This document shows positions 33,945 to 43,486 of a stretch of 54,773 bases of DNA, piece by piece. Origin of the DNA: an uncultured Bacteroidales bacterium (lineage in GTDB: Bacteria; Bacteroidota; Bacteroidia; Bacteroidales; Paludibacteraceae). The position numbers and the translations under genes are program-made. Numbering within the stretch: position 1 is the stretch's first letter; each line of letters begins with the position of its first letter. Under the pieces are notes generated by a model that saw only the letters and a program-made list of their open reading frames with translations, was not told where the DNA came from and made no database searches. Location of the stretch: assembly GCA_946187695.1 (NCBI GenBank), contig CAMHSB010000012.1, positions 1 to 54,773 of the forward strand, written 5' to 3'.

Positions 33945-35596
33945 AAAATCATTAGTTGTCCCGTGAGCACCCTCAGGAACATGGTCAGCGGATAAACGGT
34001 GGAGTACGCAACGGCAGCACGGTCGTTGGCTGAGCTCTGACTCGTTGCGTAGGCCAAGGCCGGCGGATCAGTCGTCGAGCCGGCGATGAGTCCCATGAGC
34101 GTGAAGTAATCGAGCTTCATGCCTTTGCGTCCGATGATGCCGATGATAAGCAGCGGCAGGAGCGTGATGATCACGCCGTAACCGATCCACACATAACCGC
34201 CTCCAACGAGCGTCGGGATGAAACTCTTACCGGCACCGAAACCGACGGCTGCCAGGAAGAGCGCGATACCGATCTCGCGGATCATGAGGTTCGCCGAGGT
34301 CGTAGTGTAGGTCACCAGATGCCAGCGGGCACCAAACGAACCCATCAGGATCGCGACGATCAGCGAACCGCCGGCGATACCTAACTTAAACGGCTGACTG
34401 AGCCCCGGCAGCATGATAGGCAGCGAACCGAGCGCCACACCGAGGATGATGCCGAAGAAGAGCGAGGCCAGGTTCGGTGCATCGAGTTTCTTGGTCGAGT
34501 TACCGAATTTCTGGGCGATGCGGTTCACCGCCTCTTCCTCACCTACTACCGTCAATCGGTCGCCTAACTGCAGCCGCAGCTCGGGGGTGGCCAGCAGTTC
34601 AATACCGGCACGGCGCACACGGGTGATCGTGATTTTGAACGCATCGCGGATCTTGAGGTCCATGATACGTCTGCCGTTGTACTTGGGTTTGGTGACAATG
34701 ATATGCCGGCTCACCAAATGGATATCTTTCTCTTTCTCCTCCCATGCAATCTCTTTCTTCGGTCCGAGCAGCAGGATCGTGCGCTCGTTGACCTGATCGG
34801 TCACAAACCGTACCTGATCGCCCACGTGTAGCACCGTGTCTGCATCGGGCATGTACTCGTTGCCCTTCGTGTCGATGATACGGCTCACCACGATCGTCAC
34901 ATGCGTCAGCAGCTTGAGGTCCCGCACCCGGATACCCTCCACTTGCGGGTTCGTCAGTTCCAGGTCATAATGTGCCACGTGCTGCACCTCGCCTTTCTCG
35001 GCTTTCACCTGCTCCTCTTCCTTCTCCAACTGAATACGGAAGATCCAGCGCAGCGCCAGGAGTGCAAAGATGATACCTACTACGCCGAGCGGATAGGCCA
35101 TCGCGTAACCCGAAGCGATATCGGGATTCGCTACGCCGGTCAGGTCCTGATAGGTCTGCTCGGCAGCACCCAGACCCGGGGTGTTGGTCACGGCACCGAA
35201 GAGCACACCGGTCATCGTAGCGATATCCACGCCGCTCAGAAGATGGATGCCATACGCCGTAGCGCAGCCTAAGAATACCACGCCCGCCGCCAGGAAGTTG
35301 AGACTCAACCCACCCTTGCTGAAACTCGAGAAGAAACCCGGACCGACCTGAAGACCGATCGAATAGACAAAAAGAATGAGCCCCAGGTCCTTGGCAAACG
35401 ACTCTACCAACGGATCGAGGGTCATCCCGAAATGACTGCACGCAATCGCGCAGAAGAGGATCCACGTAATGCCGAGGGTGATCCCCTTGAACTTCAGTTT
35501 AGAGCCCAAGAAGATCCCCAAGGCAATCGCGAAGGCAAGCACAAAGATCGAATGTGCGATGCCTGTTCCGAAAAATAAATTACTTAACCAATTCAT
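33932..35596 (-). CDS. AspT/YidE/YbjL-type transporter with two RCK_C domains
   Basis: Putative antiporter of the aspartate:alanine exchanger family, 554 residues, the usual length. Two membrane halves (about 10-190 and 375-554) each contain the duplicated AspT repeat, with GLILFVYSIGLQVGPGFF in the first and FLAAVGFGAGKSF in the second. Between them are two RCK_C (TrkA-C) domains, about 205-285 and 290-370. The substrate is unknown; Bacteroidota members have not been assigned to a metabolite as far as I know. The start codon overlaps the pectinesterase stop by 17 nt. Confidence 0.9.
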   Translation of the reverse strand: MNWLSNLFFGTGIAHSIFVLAFAIALGIFLGSKLKFKGITLGITWILFCAIACSHFGMTLDPLVESFAKDLGLILFVYSIGLQVGPGFFSSFSKGGLSLNFLAAGVVFLGCATAYGIHLLSGVDIATMTGVLFGAVTNTPGLGAAEQTYQDLTGVANPDIASGYAMAYPLGVVGIIFALLALRWIFRIQLEKEEEQVKAEKGEVQHVAHYDLELTNPQVEGIRVRDLKLLTHVTIVVSRIIDTKGNEYMPDADTVLHVGDQVRFVTDQVNERTILLLGPKKEIAWEEKEKDIHLVSRHIIVTKPKYNGRRIMDLKIRDAFKITITRVRRAGIELLATPELRLQLGDRLTVVGEEEAVNRIAQKFGNSTKKLDAPNLASLFFGIILGVALGSLPIMLPGLSQPFKLGIAGGSLIVAILMGSFGARWHLVTYTTTSANLMIREIGIALFLAAVGFGAGKSFIPTLVGGGYVWIGYGVIITLLPLLIIGIIGRKGMKLDYFTLMGLIAGSTTDPPALAYATSQSSANDRAAVAYSTVYPLTMFLRVLTGQLMILCFL

Positions 35597-38513
35597 TACC
35601 TAACATATCGTACATGCGTCCTTCGCGTACGATGATCACACGCCCGTTGCGCAGCATCTTCCCACTAAACTCAGAACGCTTCACTTGCTCGCATCCCTCC
35701 GTCGGCTCTTCACCGGCTGCCAGACCGAAACCACCGCGTGCATTGGCTTTACGCAAGGTATAATTTCTTCCGTCATAAACCGCCAGATTATTCATTACCT
35801 CACTACCCTTGAGCAGCATAACAAAATTACCATCATTTTCTGCCAGATAGATGGCATCGGGCTCGAGATCTTCCCATTGTTCCTCGCATTCTGCCTGCGT
35901 AGCGTCAGCCGCAGCTGTAGCAGCCCACTCGCCGAGGGTGTATTCCATCGTCAGTTCAGCTGCACGCGCTGCGCTCAGCACGGTTTCCATAACGGTCTCA
36001 CCGTTCTTATTGAAAGTCACCACATTCGATGCCGGAGTCAGTACCGTACCGTCCTCCAGATGCGTGTTGTACTCACCGAACTCTTTCGGATTACCGTTGA
36101 TACCGGTGATCGACCAACGTTGTACACCGTTTCCGGTGAAGCTGAACTCACCTGCGTTATAAGTCACGATGGAATTGAGGAAATAGGTGCGGGCATCATC
36201 ACCCCATGCACGACCAAGCGAAACGGTCGGGCACTCCGAAGCAATGACACAGCTCTCGAAGACATAGCCCTTATCACCGCTGGCATCTTTACCAGTATGC
36301 GCCGTGATACAATCCTGACCATTGCCGTTCAGGTTACGCTTCTCGCAGTACAGCAGGTTATTCTTAAAGTAAACACTTGCAGCACCGCAGATATAATCCA
36401 CTGTTCCGTGGATCTCGCAGTCCTCGAAATAATGTTTGGCACCTGCTGTCTTGCTATAATAGGTATCCTGATAACTCAACAGACGTACGTTCTTCAGCAC
36501 GGTTTGTGTACCTTCATCTTGCAAAGCCGCAGCGCGGCCACCGGTAAGACCGGCAGCGATAGCAGCATAGTAATCCATTGCATTCTGGATCGTCAGATCC
36601 TGGAAATAAGTACCGCTGACACTCTTCGGAATGAACAGCGTTACGGAACTGCCCAGACCCTCCAGATGGAAGTCCGGAGCGTTCTTGATGATCGTACCTG
36701 TCATCGACTGACCGATGATGGAGATATTGTTCTTATTGATCGTGGTCAGACAGGTCTCTCCCAGATCGTAGATACCGTTCGGCAGGAAGATCTTATCACC
36801 TGCTTCTGCAGACGTCAGCGCCAAGATGAAACCGGCTGCGTCACCGCCAGCCACCATATAATAACCCGTATTCGCATCTTTCTCCGGGAAATCAGCGATA
36901 TTATATACCTTGATGGAATGGATATAGTTCGTACCCGTGAACTCGAAAGTCAGCGTGGTTGCATCGCCCTCATAACGGATCGTTTGCTCGGAGCCGTCTG
37001 CGGTCACATCGTTCTCTACGTCCAACTGGCCTACGGTGTTACCGGCAGCATCTTTTACATAAGTCGTACTCGTAGCGCTGTACTTACAAACGCCTACCGC
37101 CAGCAGTGCGTTGCCGGCTACCTCAATGCTCAGCGTGTTGCCGTTACCGAATACCCAACCGTGTTGTGCATCGTGGTAAACACCGCCTACCGAACTGAAC
37201 AACTCATGATCTTCCTCATAGAAATAGTTCTTGGTCAGGTCATAAGTATAGATCTTACCTAATTCGGCTACCTCGATATCCGTTACCTTAGCATACAGAT
37301 TCATATCCTCGGTCAGCGCAATACCCTCTGCTACTTTCGTAGCGGTCGGAACGGATGCGTTGAACCATCCGCGGAAGGCCTTACCCTCTGCTATCGTCAC
37401 ATCGCCTGCGCCGTACGCGAACTCCAATGCCGATCCGCCTTCGATTACTTGCGGCTCACCGATCATCGTCTTTCCGTCTGCATCGTAATAACGTACCTCT
37501 ACCGACGGAATGAACTCACATGCCTCGGCAAAGAAATACGGCAGATAACTGCCATTTACCGTAAAGGTCAGCACTGCCGCCTCTTCTACGTTATAGGTCC
37601 AAGTCACAAAGTGATTATATCCGCCATCCACACCGCTGTTGTCGCAACCGGTGTTGTTCACAATAGAGGTCAACGCCTCGCCGTTCTTCGCTACAGCAAT
37701 CGAACTGCCGTAACCACACGCACCAAGCGTGAATTTCACCGGACCGTCTACATTGACCGTGATCGTACCGCCTTGCAGACCGTGCTGAGTGCCGTTATAG
37801 TTTTCGTTAGCAATCGTTACGTTCGAAGGCAACACATTTCCTGCCGGCTCTACCACCGTGTAGGGGTTCGTACGGAAATCGATCTTAAAGTTCGTGAACG
37901 CACGTACTTCCTCTTCACCGTTCACCGTACCCGTGAGTTGGATATTGGACACCGCCATCTTCTTATTGTTGGCAAAACCCGATACGTAAATACGGAATGC
38001 TACTACCTGACCGGCAGATGCCGTAACGGCGTGGCTGTGGTTCAAAGCCGGAGTACCCGACGTGTTGTTATTACGCACCAGGTCATCTTTGCTGACCGCT
38101 GTCACCTCCGACTCTACGCCGTCTACTGCATAGCTCCAATGATACGAAGCATTGTCAGTACCGTCTTTGAGTGCATCATAACTGATACCGGTCAAAGTGA
38201 AAGTAACACCTTTCTTCATCTTCACGCGGTACTCAATCATCACGCTGGCATCCACACCCTTGTTGCTCTCTGCGGGTTGGTACTGCACCATCGTGTTGCC
38301 GTTGTTCACATCGTAGTTGCTTTTTGTACCCACAACGGTCAGACCGACACCGAGTCCCACTTTGGCCTCGCTGACACCTTCGGCAGCATCGGAAGTAACC
38401 GTCGCTGCGGATTCATTTCCTACCAGCCAACTAATCGTTGCCGGCACATTCTCATACGACCAGGCACTGATGCTCATCATCGCACCGAGTGCCAAAGAAA
38501 AGATTTTCTTCAT
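35580..38513 (-). CDS. Secreted multidomain pectinesterase (CE8) with T9SS-like C-terminus
   Basis: Removes methyl esters from pectin. I start at MKKIFSLALGAMMSISAWS (38513), a signal peptide; the longer frame adds an Asn-rich leader. The 977 residues comprise unassigned beta-rich modules to about 340, an InlB-like repeat (FRGWFNASVP) near 370-400, another beta module, then the CE8 beta-helix from about 550. Catalytic landmarks are YQDTYY (about 681), GTVDYICG (about 704; usual form VDFIFG) and LGRAW (about 767; usual LGRPW). The C-terminus KMLRNGRVIIVREGRMYDMLG resembles T9SS sorting domains. It heads a nine-gene operon otherwise devoted to transport and housekeeping. Confidence 0.87.
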   Translation of the reverse strand: MKKIFSLALGAMMSISAWSYENVPATISWLVGNESAATVTSDAAEGVSEAKVGLGVGLTVVGTKSNYDVNNGNTMVQYQPAESNKGVDASVMIEYRVKMKKGVTFTLTGISYDALKDGTDNASYHWSYAVDGVESEVTAVSKDDLVRNNNTSGTPALNHSHAVTASAGQVVAFRIYVSGFANNKKMAVSNIQLTGTVNGEEEVRAFTNFKIDFRTNPYTVVEPAGNVLPSNVTIANENYNGTQHGLQGGTITVNVDGPVKFTLGACGYGSSIAVAKNGEALTSIVNNTGCDNSGVDGGYNHFVTWTYNVEEAAVLTFTVNGSYLPYFFAEACEFIPSVEVRYYDADGKTMIGEPQVIEGGSALEFAYGAGDVTIAEGKAFRGWFNASVPTATKVAEGIALTEDMNLYAKVTDIEVAELGKIYTYDLTKNYFYEEDHELFSSVGGVYHDAQHGWVFGNGNTLSIEVAGNALLAVGVCKYSATSTTYVKDAAGNTVGQLDVENDVTADGSEQTIRYEGDATTLTFEFTGTNYIHSIKVYNIADFPEKDANTGYYMVAGGDAAGFILALTSAEAGDKIFLPNGIYDLGETCLTTINKNNISIIGQSMTGTIIKNAPDFHLEGLGSSVTLFIPKSVSGTYFQDLTIQNAMDYYAAIAAGLTGGRAAALQDEGTQTVLKNVRLLSYQDTYYSKTAGAKHYFEDCEIHGTVDYICGAASVYFKNNLLYCEKRNLNGNGQDCITAHTGKDASGDKGYVFESCVIASECPTVSLGRAWGDDARTYFLNSIVTYNAGEFSFTGNGVQRWSITGINGNPKEFGEYNTHLEDGTVLTPASNVVTFNKNGETVMETVLSAARAAELTMEYTLGEWAATAAADATQAECEEQWEDLEPDAIYLAENDGNFVMLLKGSEVMNNLAVYDGRNYTLRKANARGGFGLAAGEEPTEGCEQVKRSEFSGKMLRNGRVIIVREGRMYDMLGNELVK

Positions 38514-38568
38514 GTTGTTATTTTTATTAGTTAAATGATTGTTCTTCCCCATTTATCATTTCCGCGTG

Positions 38569-38599
38569 CAAAGGTACTACTTTTTTTTGACATACGCAA
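38569..38599 (-). promoter_or_regulatory. Promoter of the pectinesterase operon
   Basis: TTG at 38599-38597, a 20-nt spacer and TACCTTTG at 38576-38569 on the minus strand. It is the only good promoter I see for the nine genes down to 23704. Confidence 0.78.
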
Positions 38600-38645
38600 G
38601 CGCCCGCGCGATTTTCCGAAATTTTACATGCTTTTTGCGTTTTTA

Positions 38646-38677
38646 TTTGCATATTTGAAATTTTTGTAGTAATTTTG
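38646..38677 (+). promoter_or_regulatory. Promoter of fbp
   Basis: TTTG at 38646-38649, a 20-nt spacer and TAATTTTG at 38670-38677. The start codon is at 38698, leaving a leader of about 15 nt. Confidence 0.8.
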
Positions 38678-38689
38678 CAGCGCAAAATT
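38671..38689. promoter_or_regulatory. 8-bp inverted repeat over the fbp start site
   Basis: AATTTTGC and GCAAAATT with a 3-nt centre, overlapping the -7 box and the predicted first transcribed bases. The same arms occur at the glmS promoter. Confidence 0.5.
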
Positions 38690-38697
38690 GTTGAGAT

Positions 38698-40641
38698 ATG
38701 ACAGACGAACGGTATTTACGGTTATTGAGTGAGAAGTTTCCGAATGCGCAGAGCGTAGTGACGGAGTTGATTAACCTGCGGGCGATCCTGTCGCTGCCGA
38801 AGGGTACGGAGCATTTCGTGAGTGATCTGCACGGAGCGTCGAACGCGTTCATCCACATGATCAAGAACGCCTCGGGTGTGGTGCGGAAGAAAGTGGATGA
38901 GGTGTACGGTTACGCGATGGACGAGGAAGAGAAGCGTGCGCTGTGTGCGCTGATCTACTACCCGGACGAGCGTATCGAGTACGAGCGGACGGTGCAGACA
39001 GACATGAAGGCGTGGTACAAGAAGCGGTTGCAGCAGGTGGTAGAGGTAGCGCGTGCGGTGACGATCAAGTACAGCCGCTCGAAAGTGCACAAGCTGTTGC
39101 CGCCGGATTATGCCTATATCATCGGCGAGTTACTGCACGAGACAAACCTGGAGCAGCGCGACCGCAAGACCTATTACGATGCGATCATCGATGCGATCAT
39201 CGAGACCGGTTGTGCAGAGCAGCTGCTGATCGTGATCTCGTACCTGATCCACAGCCTGACCATCGACACGCTGCATATAGTCGGCGATATCTTCGACCGC
39301 GGATCGGGTGCCGCCAAGATACTGGATGTACTCTCGACAGTGCGCGATTTCGATGTCGAATGGGGTAACCACGATATCGAATGGATGGGTGCGATGGCGG
39401 GTAACCAGGCGCTACTCGCGACCGTGCTGCGCGTATCGATCCGCTATGCCAATATCGAGACCCTCGAAGAGGGATACGGCATCAACCTGCTGCCGCTGGC
39501 TAATTTCGCGATGACGGTCTATGGGGACGACCCGTGTACAATATGGCAGACCAAGGATTTCGAGAACAACCCGCGTCTCACGCGTTCCGCTCAACTGATG
39601 GCGAAGATGCACAAGGCGATGTCCATCATCCAGTTCAAGCTCGAGGGACAGACGGTACTGCGTCACCCCGAATGGAAGATGGAGCACCGAGCGATACTCG
39701 GTAATTGTAAATTGGTAAATGGTAAATGGACATTTAATGGTCAAGAGATACTTGACCAGAATCTGCCGACGGTGGATCCGAAAGACCCGTATGCGCTCAA
39801 TCAGTACGAGCAGGATCTGATGAACCAGCTGTGGCGTTCGTTCCGCAAGAGCGAGAAGATGCAGCGGCATCTGAGGATGCTGTATGAGCACGGTTCGCTC
39901 TATCTGGTGCGCAACGGCTTCCTACTCTACCACGCTGCGATACCGCTCAATGCGGACGGTTCGTTCACGGAGGCCGATGTATGCGGTCAGCGCGTGAGCG
40001 GCAAGGCCCTGATGGACCGCACGGATGCCATCATCCGGCAGGCATACTACGGCACGGGCAAAGCCAAAGAGGATGCGTTGGACTATATGCTGTACCTCTG
40101 GGAGGGCGCTAACTCGCCGCTGTACAACAAAGACAAGATGACCACTTTCGAGCGCTATTTCCTGCCGAAGGGTGAAGCTTGGGAGGAGCATAAGGGGGCG
40201 TATTTCAGTCTGGCGGACGACGAGCAGATATGCGAGAAGATATTGGCGGAGTTCGGTCTGGATCCCGCTACCGGCCGTATCATCAACGGGCACGTGCCGG
40301 TACGTACGATCAAGGGAGAGACGCCTATCCGCGCCAACGGCAAACGGTTCGTGATCGACGGAGGTTTCTCGAAGCCCTACCAGGAGAAGACCGGTATCGC
40401 GGGTTATACGCTGATCTATAACAGTCACGGCATCCAGCTCGTGGAGCACGAAAGCTTCGAGAGTCGCGAGCAAGCGATCCTGTCAGGTAGCGATATCCAC
40501 AGCCGCACACTCTTGCAGGATTTCTCGGGCAAACGTATGCGTATCAAAGATACGGATAAAGGAAAAGAGCTGCTCGAACAGATACACTGGCTCGAACAAC
40601 TCCTTGCGATGTACAGGAATGGTTCCCTGCGGGAACGTTGA
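38698..40641 (+). CDS. fbp: Fructose-1,6-bisphosphatase, class III
   Basis: Gluconeogenic phosphatase of the Firmicutes/Bacteroidota class III type, a calcineurin-like metallophosphoesterase unrelated to the E. coli enzyme. At 647 residues it is full length. FVSDLHGA near residue 40, VGDIFDRGSGA (GDxxDRG) near 194 and WGNHDIEWMGA (GNHD) near 222 are the metal-binding motifs. INGHVPV and FVIDGGFSKPYQ follow near the C-terminus. A heptamer cluster at 39702-39729 encodes CKLVNGKW inside the protein. Confidence 0.95.
   Translation: MTDERYLRLLSEKFPNAQSVVTELINLRAILSLPKGTEHFVSDLHGASNAFIHMIKNASGVVRKKVDEVYGYAMDEEEKRALCALIYYPDERIEYERTVQTDMKAWYKKRLQQVVEVARAVTIKYSRSKVHKLLPPDYAYIIGELLHETNLEQRDRKTYYDAIIDAIIETGCAEQLLIVISYLIHSLTIDTLHIVGDIFDRGSGAAKILDVLSTVRDFDVEWGNHDIEWMGAMAGNQALLATVLRVSIRYANIETLEEGYGINLLPLANFAMTVYGDDPCTIWQTKDFENNPRLTRSAQLMAKMHKAMSIIQFKLEGQTVLRHPEWKMEHRAILGNCKLVNGKWTFNGQEILDQNLPTVDPKDPYALNQYEQDLMNQLWRSFRKSEKMQRHLRMLYEHGSLYLVRNGFLLYHAAIPLNADGSFTEADVCGQRVSGKALMDRTDAIIRQAYYGTGKAKEDALDYMLYLWEGANSPLYNKDKMTTFERYFLPKGEAWEEHKGAYFSLADDEQICEKILAEFGLDPATGRIINGHVPVRTIKGETPIRANGKRFVIDGGFSKPYQEKTGIAGYTLIYNSHGIQLVEHESFESREQAILSGSDIHSRTLLQDFSGKRMRIKDTDKGKELLEQIHWLEQLLAMYRNGSLRER
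39702..39729. repeat. Heptamer cluster (TAAATGG), 4 units, inside fbp
   Basis: Four 7-nt units, the last two identical. The only cluster I found in a plus-strand gene. It encodes a surface-like turn and keeps the frame. Confidence 0.82.
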
Positions 40642-40643
40642 TT

Positions 40644-40702
40644 GTTTTACTGCGTAAAACGTGTATAAAAGTTTATACGAGAGCCTTTACGAGGCTCTCT
40701 TT
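40644..40702. terminator. Hairpins and terminator between convergent fbp and ddh
   Basis: GTTTTAC/GTAAAAC (7 bp, 3-nt loop) and GTATAAA/TTTATAC precede a strong GAGAGCC/GGCTCTC hairpin (40679-40698) followed by TTTT. On the plus strand the last ends fbp, although it lies within the final codons of ddh. The first two can act for ddh on the minus strand. Confidence 0.75.
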
Positions 40703-41527
40703 TGTTCCGGGGAGGAGGTCAATCGGGGCAAGTTCGATCATGGTCTTGGCACCGTATTCGCCGCGCGCTTTCATGCGCAGGGCTGCGCGGGCACAGGAGA
40801 CCATGACCTGACCGGTGAGGGCCGGGTTGTTGATGGTCATATTGAACTCAAAACGCTGGTTATGGGTGTCTCCGGAGACACCGTTACGCACCAGATTGAC
40901 CCCATGCGCGACGTTATTGAGGGCATCGACGCTCTCGACGGCAATGACGTGCGTCTCGTCGTGTGCAAAATAATCATCGGCCAAGATAGCTGCCTCGACG
41001 GTCTTGAAATCTGCGCCGTCTTCGAGCTCGATATAGACCATACGACGATGGATACCCGTTCCCAGAGGAATGGTCATCGAGAGGGCGTTCTTCACACCGG
41101 GTTTGGACTTTGCTGCCACCGTGTGCCCCATCGAACGACCGGGACCGAAATTGGTGTAGGTCAGTCCTTTCGGAGCAAGCGCCATGAGGATGGCACGGAT
41201 CATGGAGTCCGAGCCCGGATCCCAACCGGCGGAGAGGATGCTGACGGTCTTATTGGCCTGACAAACGGCGTCCAAGTTCTCGCGCAAGGACCATATCTGG
41301 CCGTGGATATCGAAACTATCGACGGTACAGATACCGCGTGCGGCAAGGACGGTCGCAAATTTCTGCACCTCGCGAGTCGGAGTACAAATAAGCACCGCAT
41401 CCGCATCGATGCAGTCCAGACAATCATTGTGGTGATAGATGCCGGCAAGTTCCATATCCGGCGCAGCCTTAACGGCTTGTTCAGCGGCACGGCCGATGTT
41501 GCCGTAACCGAGTATCGCTATTTTCAT
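40673..41527 (-). CDS. ddh: meso-Diaminopimelate dehydrogenase
   Basis: NADPH-dependent enzyme that converts tetrahydrodipicolinate to meso-diaminopimelate in one step, for lysine and peptidoglycan. I start at MKIAILGYGNIGRAAEQAV (41527), where the dinucleotide-binding fold begins. SAGWDPGSDSMIRAI, YTNFGPGRSMGHTVAAK and the C-terminal FNMTINNPALTGQVMVSCARA are family landmarks. Length 284 residues is slightly below the usual 300 to 326. It follows glmS by 60 nt, a gap filled with octamer repeats. Confidence 0.92.
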   Translation of the reverse strand: MKIAILGYGNIGRAAEQAVKAAPDMELAGIYHHNDCLDCIDADAVLICTPTREVQKFATVLAARGICTVDSFDIHGQIWSLRENLDAVCQANKTVSILSAGWDPGSDSMIRAILMALAPKGLTYTNFGPGRSMGHTVAAKSKPGVKNALSMTIPLGTGIHRRMVYIELEDGADFKTVEAAILADDYFAHDETHVIAVESVDALNNVAHGVNLVRNGVSGDTHNQRFEFNMTINNPALTGQVMVSCARAALRMKARGEYGAKTMIELAPIDLLPGTKESLVKALV

Positions 41528-41544
41528 ATTTTTAATGGGTTTTC

Positions 41545-41576
41545 GAGATCTCGAGATCACGTAATCACGAGATTAC
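41545..41576. repeat. Octamer cluster (GAGATCAC), 4 units, between glmS and ddh
   Basis: Four 8-nt units with one or two differences from each other, 18 nt before the ddh start codon. The units are partly self-complementary (GAGATCTC is a palindrome). Confidence 0.85.
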
Positions 41577-41587
41577 GATTTAATTGA

Positions 41588-43432
41588 TTACTCTACTGTT
41601 ACTGACTTAGCCAAGTTTCTTGGTTGATCGACGTCGCAGCCTTTGACCACGGCGATGTGGTACGCCAGGAGCTGCAACGGTATCACCGTCAGCAGCGGCG
41701 TGAGGCATTCTTCGGTCACCGGTACTTCGATGATATAATCAGCGATCTTGCTGACCAGTTCATCGCCTTCGGTGACGACGGCGATCACCCTACCCTTACG
41801 GGCTTTGATCTCCTGAATATTACTTACGACCTTCTCGTACGTGCCGCAATGCGGTGCGACAACGACCACCGGCATCTCCTGCGAGATGAGGGCGATCGGT
41901 CCGTGTTTCATCTCGGCTGCGGGATATCCCTCGGCGTGGATATAACTGATCTCTTTGAGCTTGAGAGCACCCTCCATGGCAACAGGGAAGTTATATCCGC
42001 GACCGAGATAGATAAAGTTCTGCGCGTAGGTGAAGGTCTTGGCGAAGTCGGCAATGCGCTTGTTCTGCCCGAGTACCCGTTCAATCTTATCAGGTATCTG
42101 GCCCAACTCACGCACAATACGCAAGTACTGCTCTTGTGACATCGTACCTTTCTCGCGACCGATACAGAGGGCGAGCATGGTGAGGGCGGTCACTTGGGCG
42201 GTGAAGGCTTTGGTGGAAGCGACACCGATCTCCGGTCCGACGTGGGTGTAACAACCGCTGTCCGAGACGCGTGGGATGGACGCCCCGACGACGTTACAGA
42301 TGGAGAAGATGAAAGCACCTTTGGACTTGGCCAATTGGATGGCAGCGAGGGTGTCGGCGGTCTCACCGGACTGCGAGATAGCGATGACTACATCGTCCTT
42401 GTTGATGACCGGCTTGCGGTAGCGGAACTCGGACGAGTACTCCACCTCGACGGGTATCTGGGCGAACTCCTCGATGGCGTACATGGCGATCAGGCCGGCG
42501 TGCCAGGAGGTGCCGCAGGCGGTGATGATGATACGCTTGGCGTTGAGGAAACGGTCCTTGTTATCGATGAATCCCGAGAGCGCGATATTGTCCTGGCGCA
42601 CGTTGACACGGCCTCGCATGGAGTCGGTCAGGGTACGCGGCTGCTCGAAGATCTCCTTGAGCATAAAATGCGGGTAACCGCCTTTCTCGAGCTGCGAGAG
42701 AGAGAGTTCGAGACGCTTGATTTCGGGCGTTTTCTGCACGTTACCGATGGTCGTAATATCCACCTCTTCGCCCAGACGCAGCGAGACCACTTCCTCGTCG
42801 TCGATATAGATGACCTTATCGGTGTACTCGACGATAGGCGTAGCGTCGGAAGCGAGGAAATACTCGTCCTCCCCGATGCCGACCACGAGCGGTGAGCCCT
42901 TGCGGGCAGCGATGAGCGTGTCGGGATGTTCCTTGTCAAGCACGGCGATCGCATAGGCACCGATGACCTGCTGGAGCGCCAACTGCACGGCGGTCTTGAG
43001 GTCCACATGGCGGTCGATCTGGGTATATTCGATCAGCTGCACGAGCACCTCGGTGTCCGTATCGGACTTGAAGGTGTAGCCCTGTTCCATGAGGCCGGCT
43101 TTGAGCACGGCGTAGTTCTCGATGATGCCGTTATGGATGATAGCCAGGCGCTCGGACTCCGAGTAATGCGGATGGGCATTGACGGTGTTCGGTTCGCCGT
43201 GGGTTGCCCAACGCGTATGGGCGATACCGATACATCCGTTCGTATCTTTCTCGGCACAGAAAGCCTCGAGCTCGGCTACTTTTCCTTTGGCTTTATAGAC
43301 GTTCAGTTGTCCGGCTTCGTTGATGAGCGCCACACCGGCACTGTCGTATCCGCGGTACTCCAAACGATGCAAGCCTTTAATCAAAATCGGGTACGCTTTG
43401 CGTTTACCGATATATCCTACAATTCCACACAT
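41588..43432 (-). CDS. glmS: Glutamine--fructose-6-phosphate aminotransferase (isomerising)
   Basis: Makes glucosamine-6-phosphate for peptidoglycan and LPS. After the initiator Met, Cys2 of MCGIVGYIG is the glutaminase nucleophile. TRWATHGEPN is the next landmark. Two SIS sugar-isomerase domains cover about 285-425 and 455-600, with SQSGETADT in the first. The C-terminus CDVDQPRNLAKSVTVE is canonical. 614 residues. It has its own promoter within the 3' end of dapL. Confidence 0.97.
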   Translation of the reverse strand: MCGIVGYIGKRKAYPILIKGLHRLEYRGYDSAGVALINEAGQLNVYKAKGKVAELEAFCAEKDTNGCIGIAHTRWATHGEPNTVNAHPHYSESERLAIIHNGIIENYAVLKAGLMEQGYTFKSDTDTEVLVQLIEYTQIDRHVDLKTAVQLALQQVIGAYAIAVLDKEHPDTLIAARKGSPLVVGIGEDEYFLASDATPIVEYTDKVIYIDDEEVVSLRLGEEVDITTIGNVQKTPEIKRLELSLSQLEKGGYPHFMLKEIFEQPRTLTDSMRGRVNVRQDNIALSGFIDNKDRFLNAKRIIITACGTSWHAGLIAMYAIEEFAQIPVEVEYSSEFRYRKPVINKDDVVIAISQSGETADTLAAIQLAKSKGAFIFSICNVVGASIPRVSDSGCYTHVGPEIGVASTKAFTAQVTALTMLALCIGREKGTMSQEQYLRIVRELGQIPDKIERVLGQNKRIADFAKTFTYAQNFIYLGRGYNFPVAMEGALKLKEISYIHAEGYPAAEMKHGPIALISQEMPVVVVAPHCGTYEKVVSNIQEIKARKGRVIAVVTEGDELVSKIADYIIEVPVTEECLTPLLTVIPLQLLAYHIAVVKGCDVDQPRNLAKSVTVE

Positions 43433-43443
43433 AGTGTTAATTC

Positions 43444-43462
43444 AATTTTGCGGTGCAAAATT
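43444..43462. promoter_or_regulatory. 8-bp inverted repeat over the glmS start site
   Basis: AATTTTGC and GCAAAATT with a 3-nt centre, covering the -7 box and the predicted start. It has the same arms as the dyad at fbp. Confidence 0.5.
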
Positions 43463-43486
43463 ACAAAAATTTATTTGTTTATGCAA
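43456..43486 (-). promoter_or_regulatory. Promoter of glmS
   Basis: TTG at 43486-43484, a 20-nt spacer and TAATTTTG at 43463-43456 on the minus strand. The -33 element is inside the last codons of dapL. Confidence 0.75.

Noticed and set aside
35685..37262. 525-codon plus-strand frame opposite the pectinesterase
   Set aside because: The CE8 motifs on the minus strand explain the region; this frame has none.
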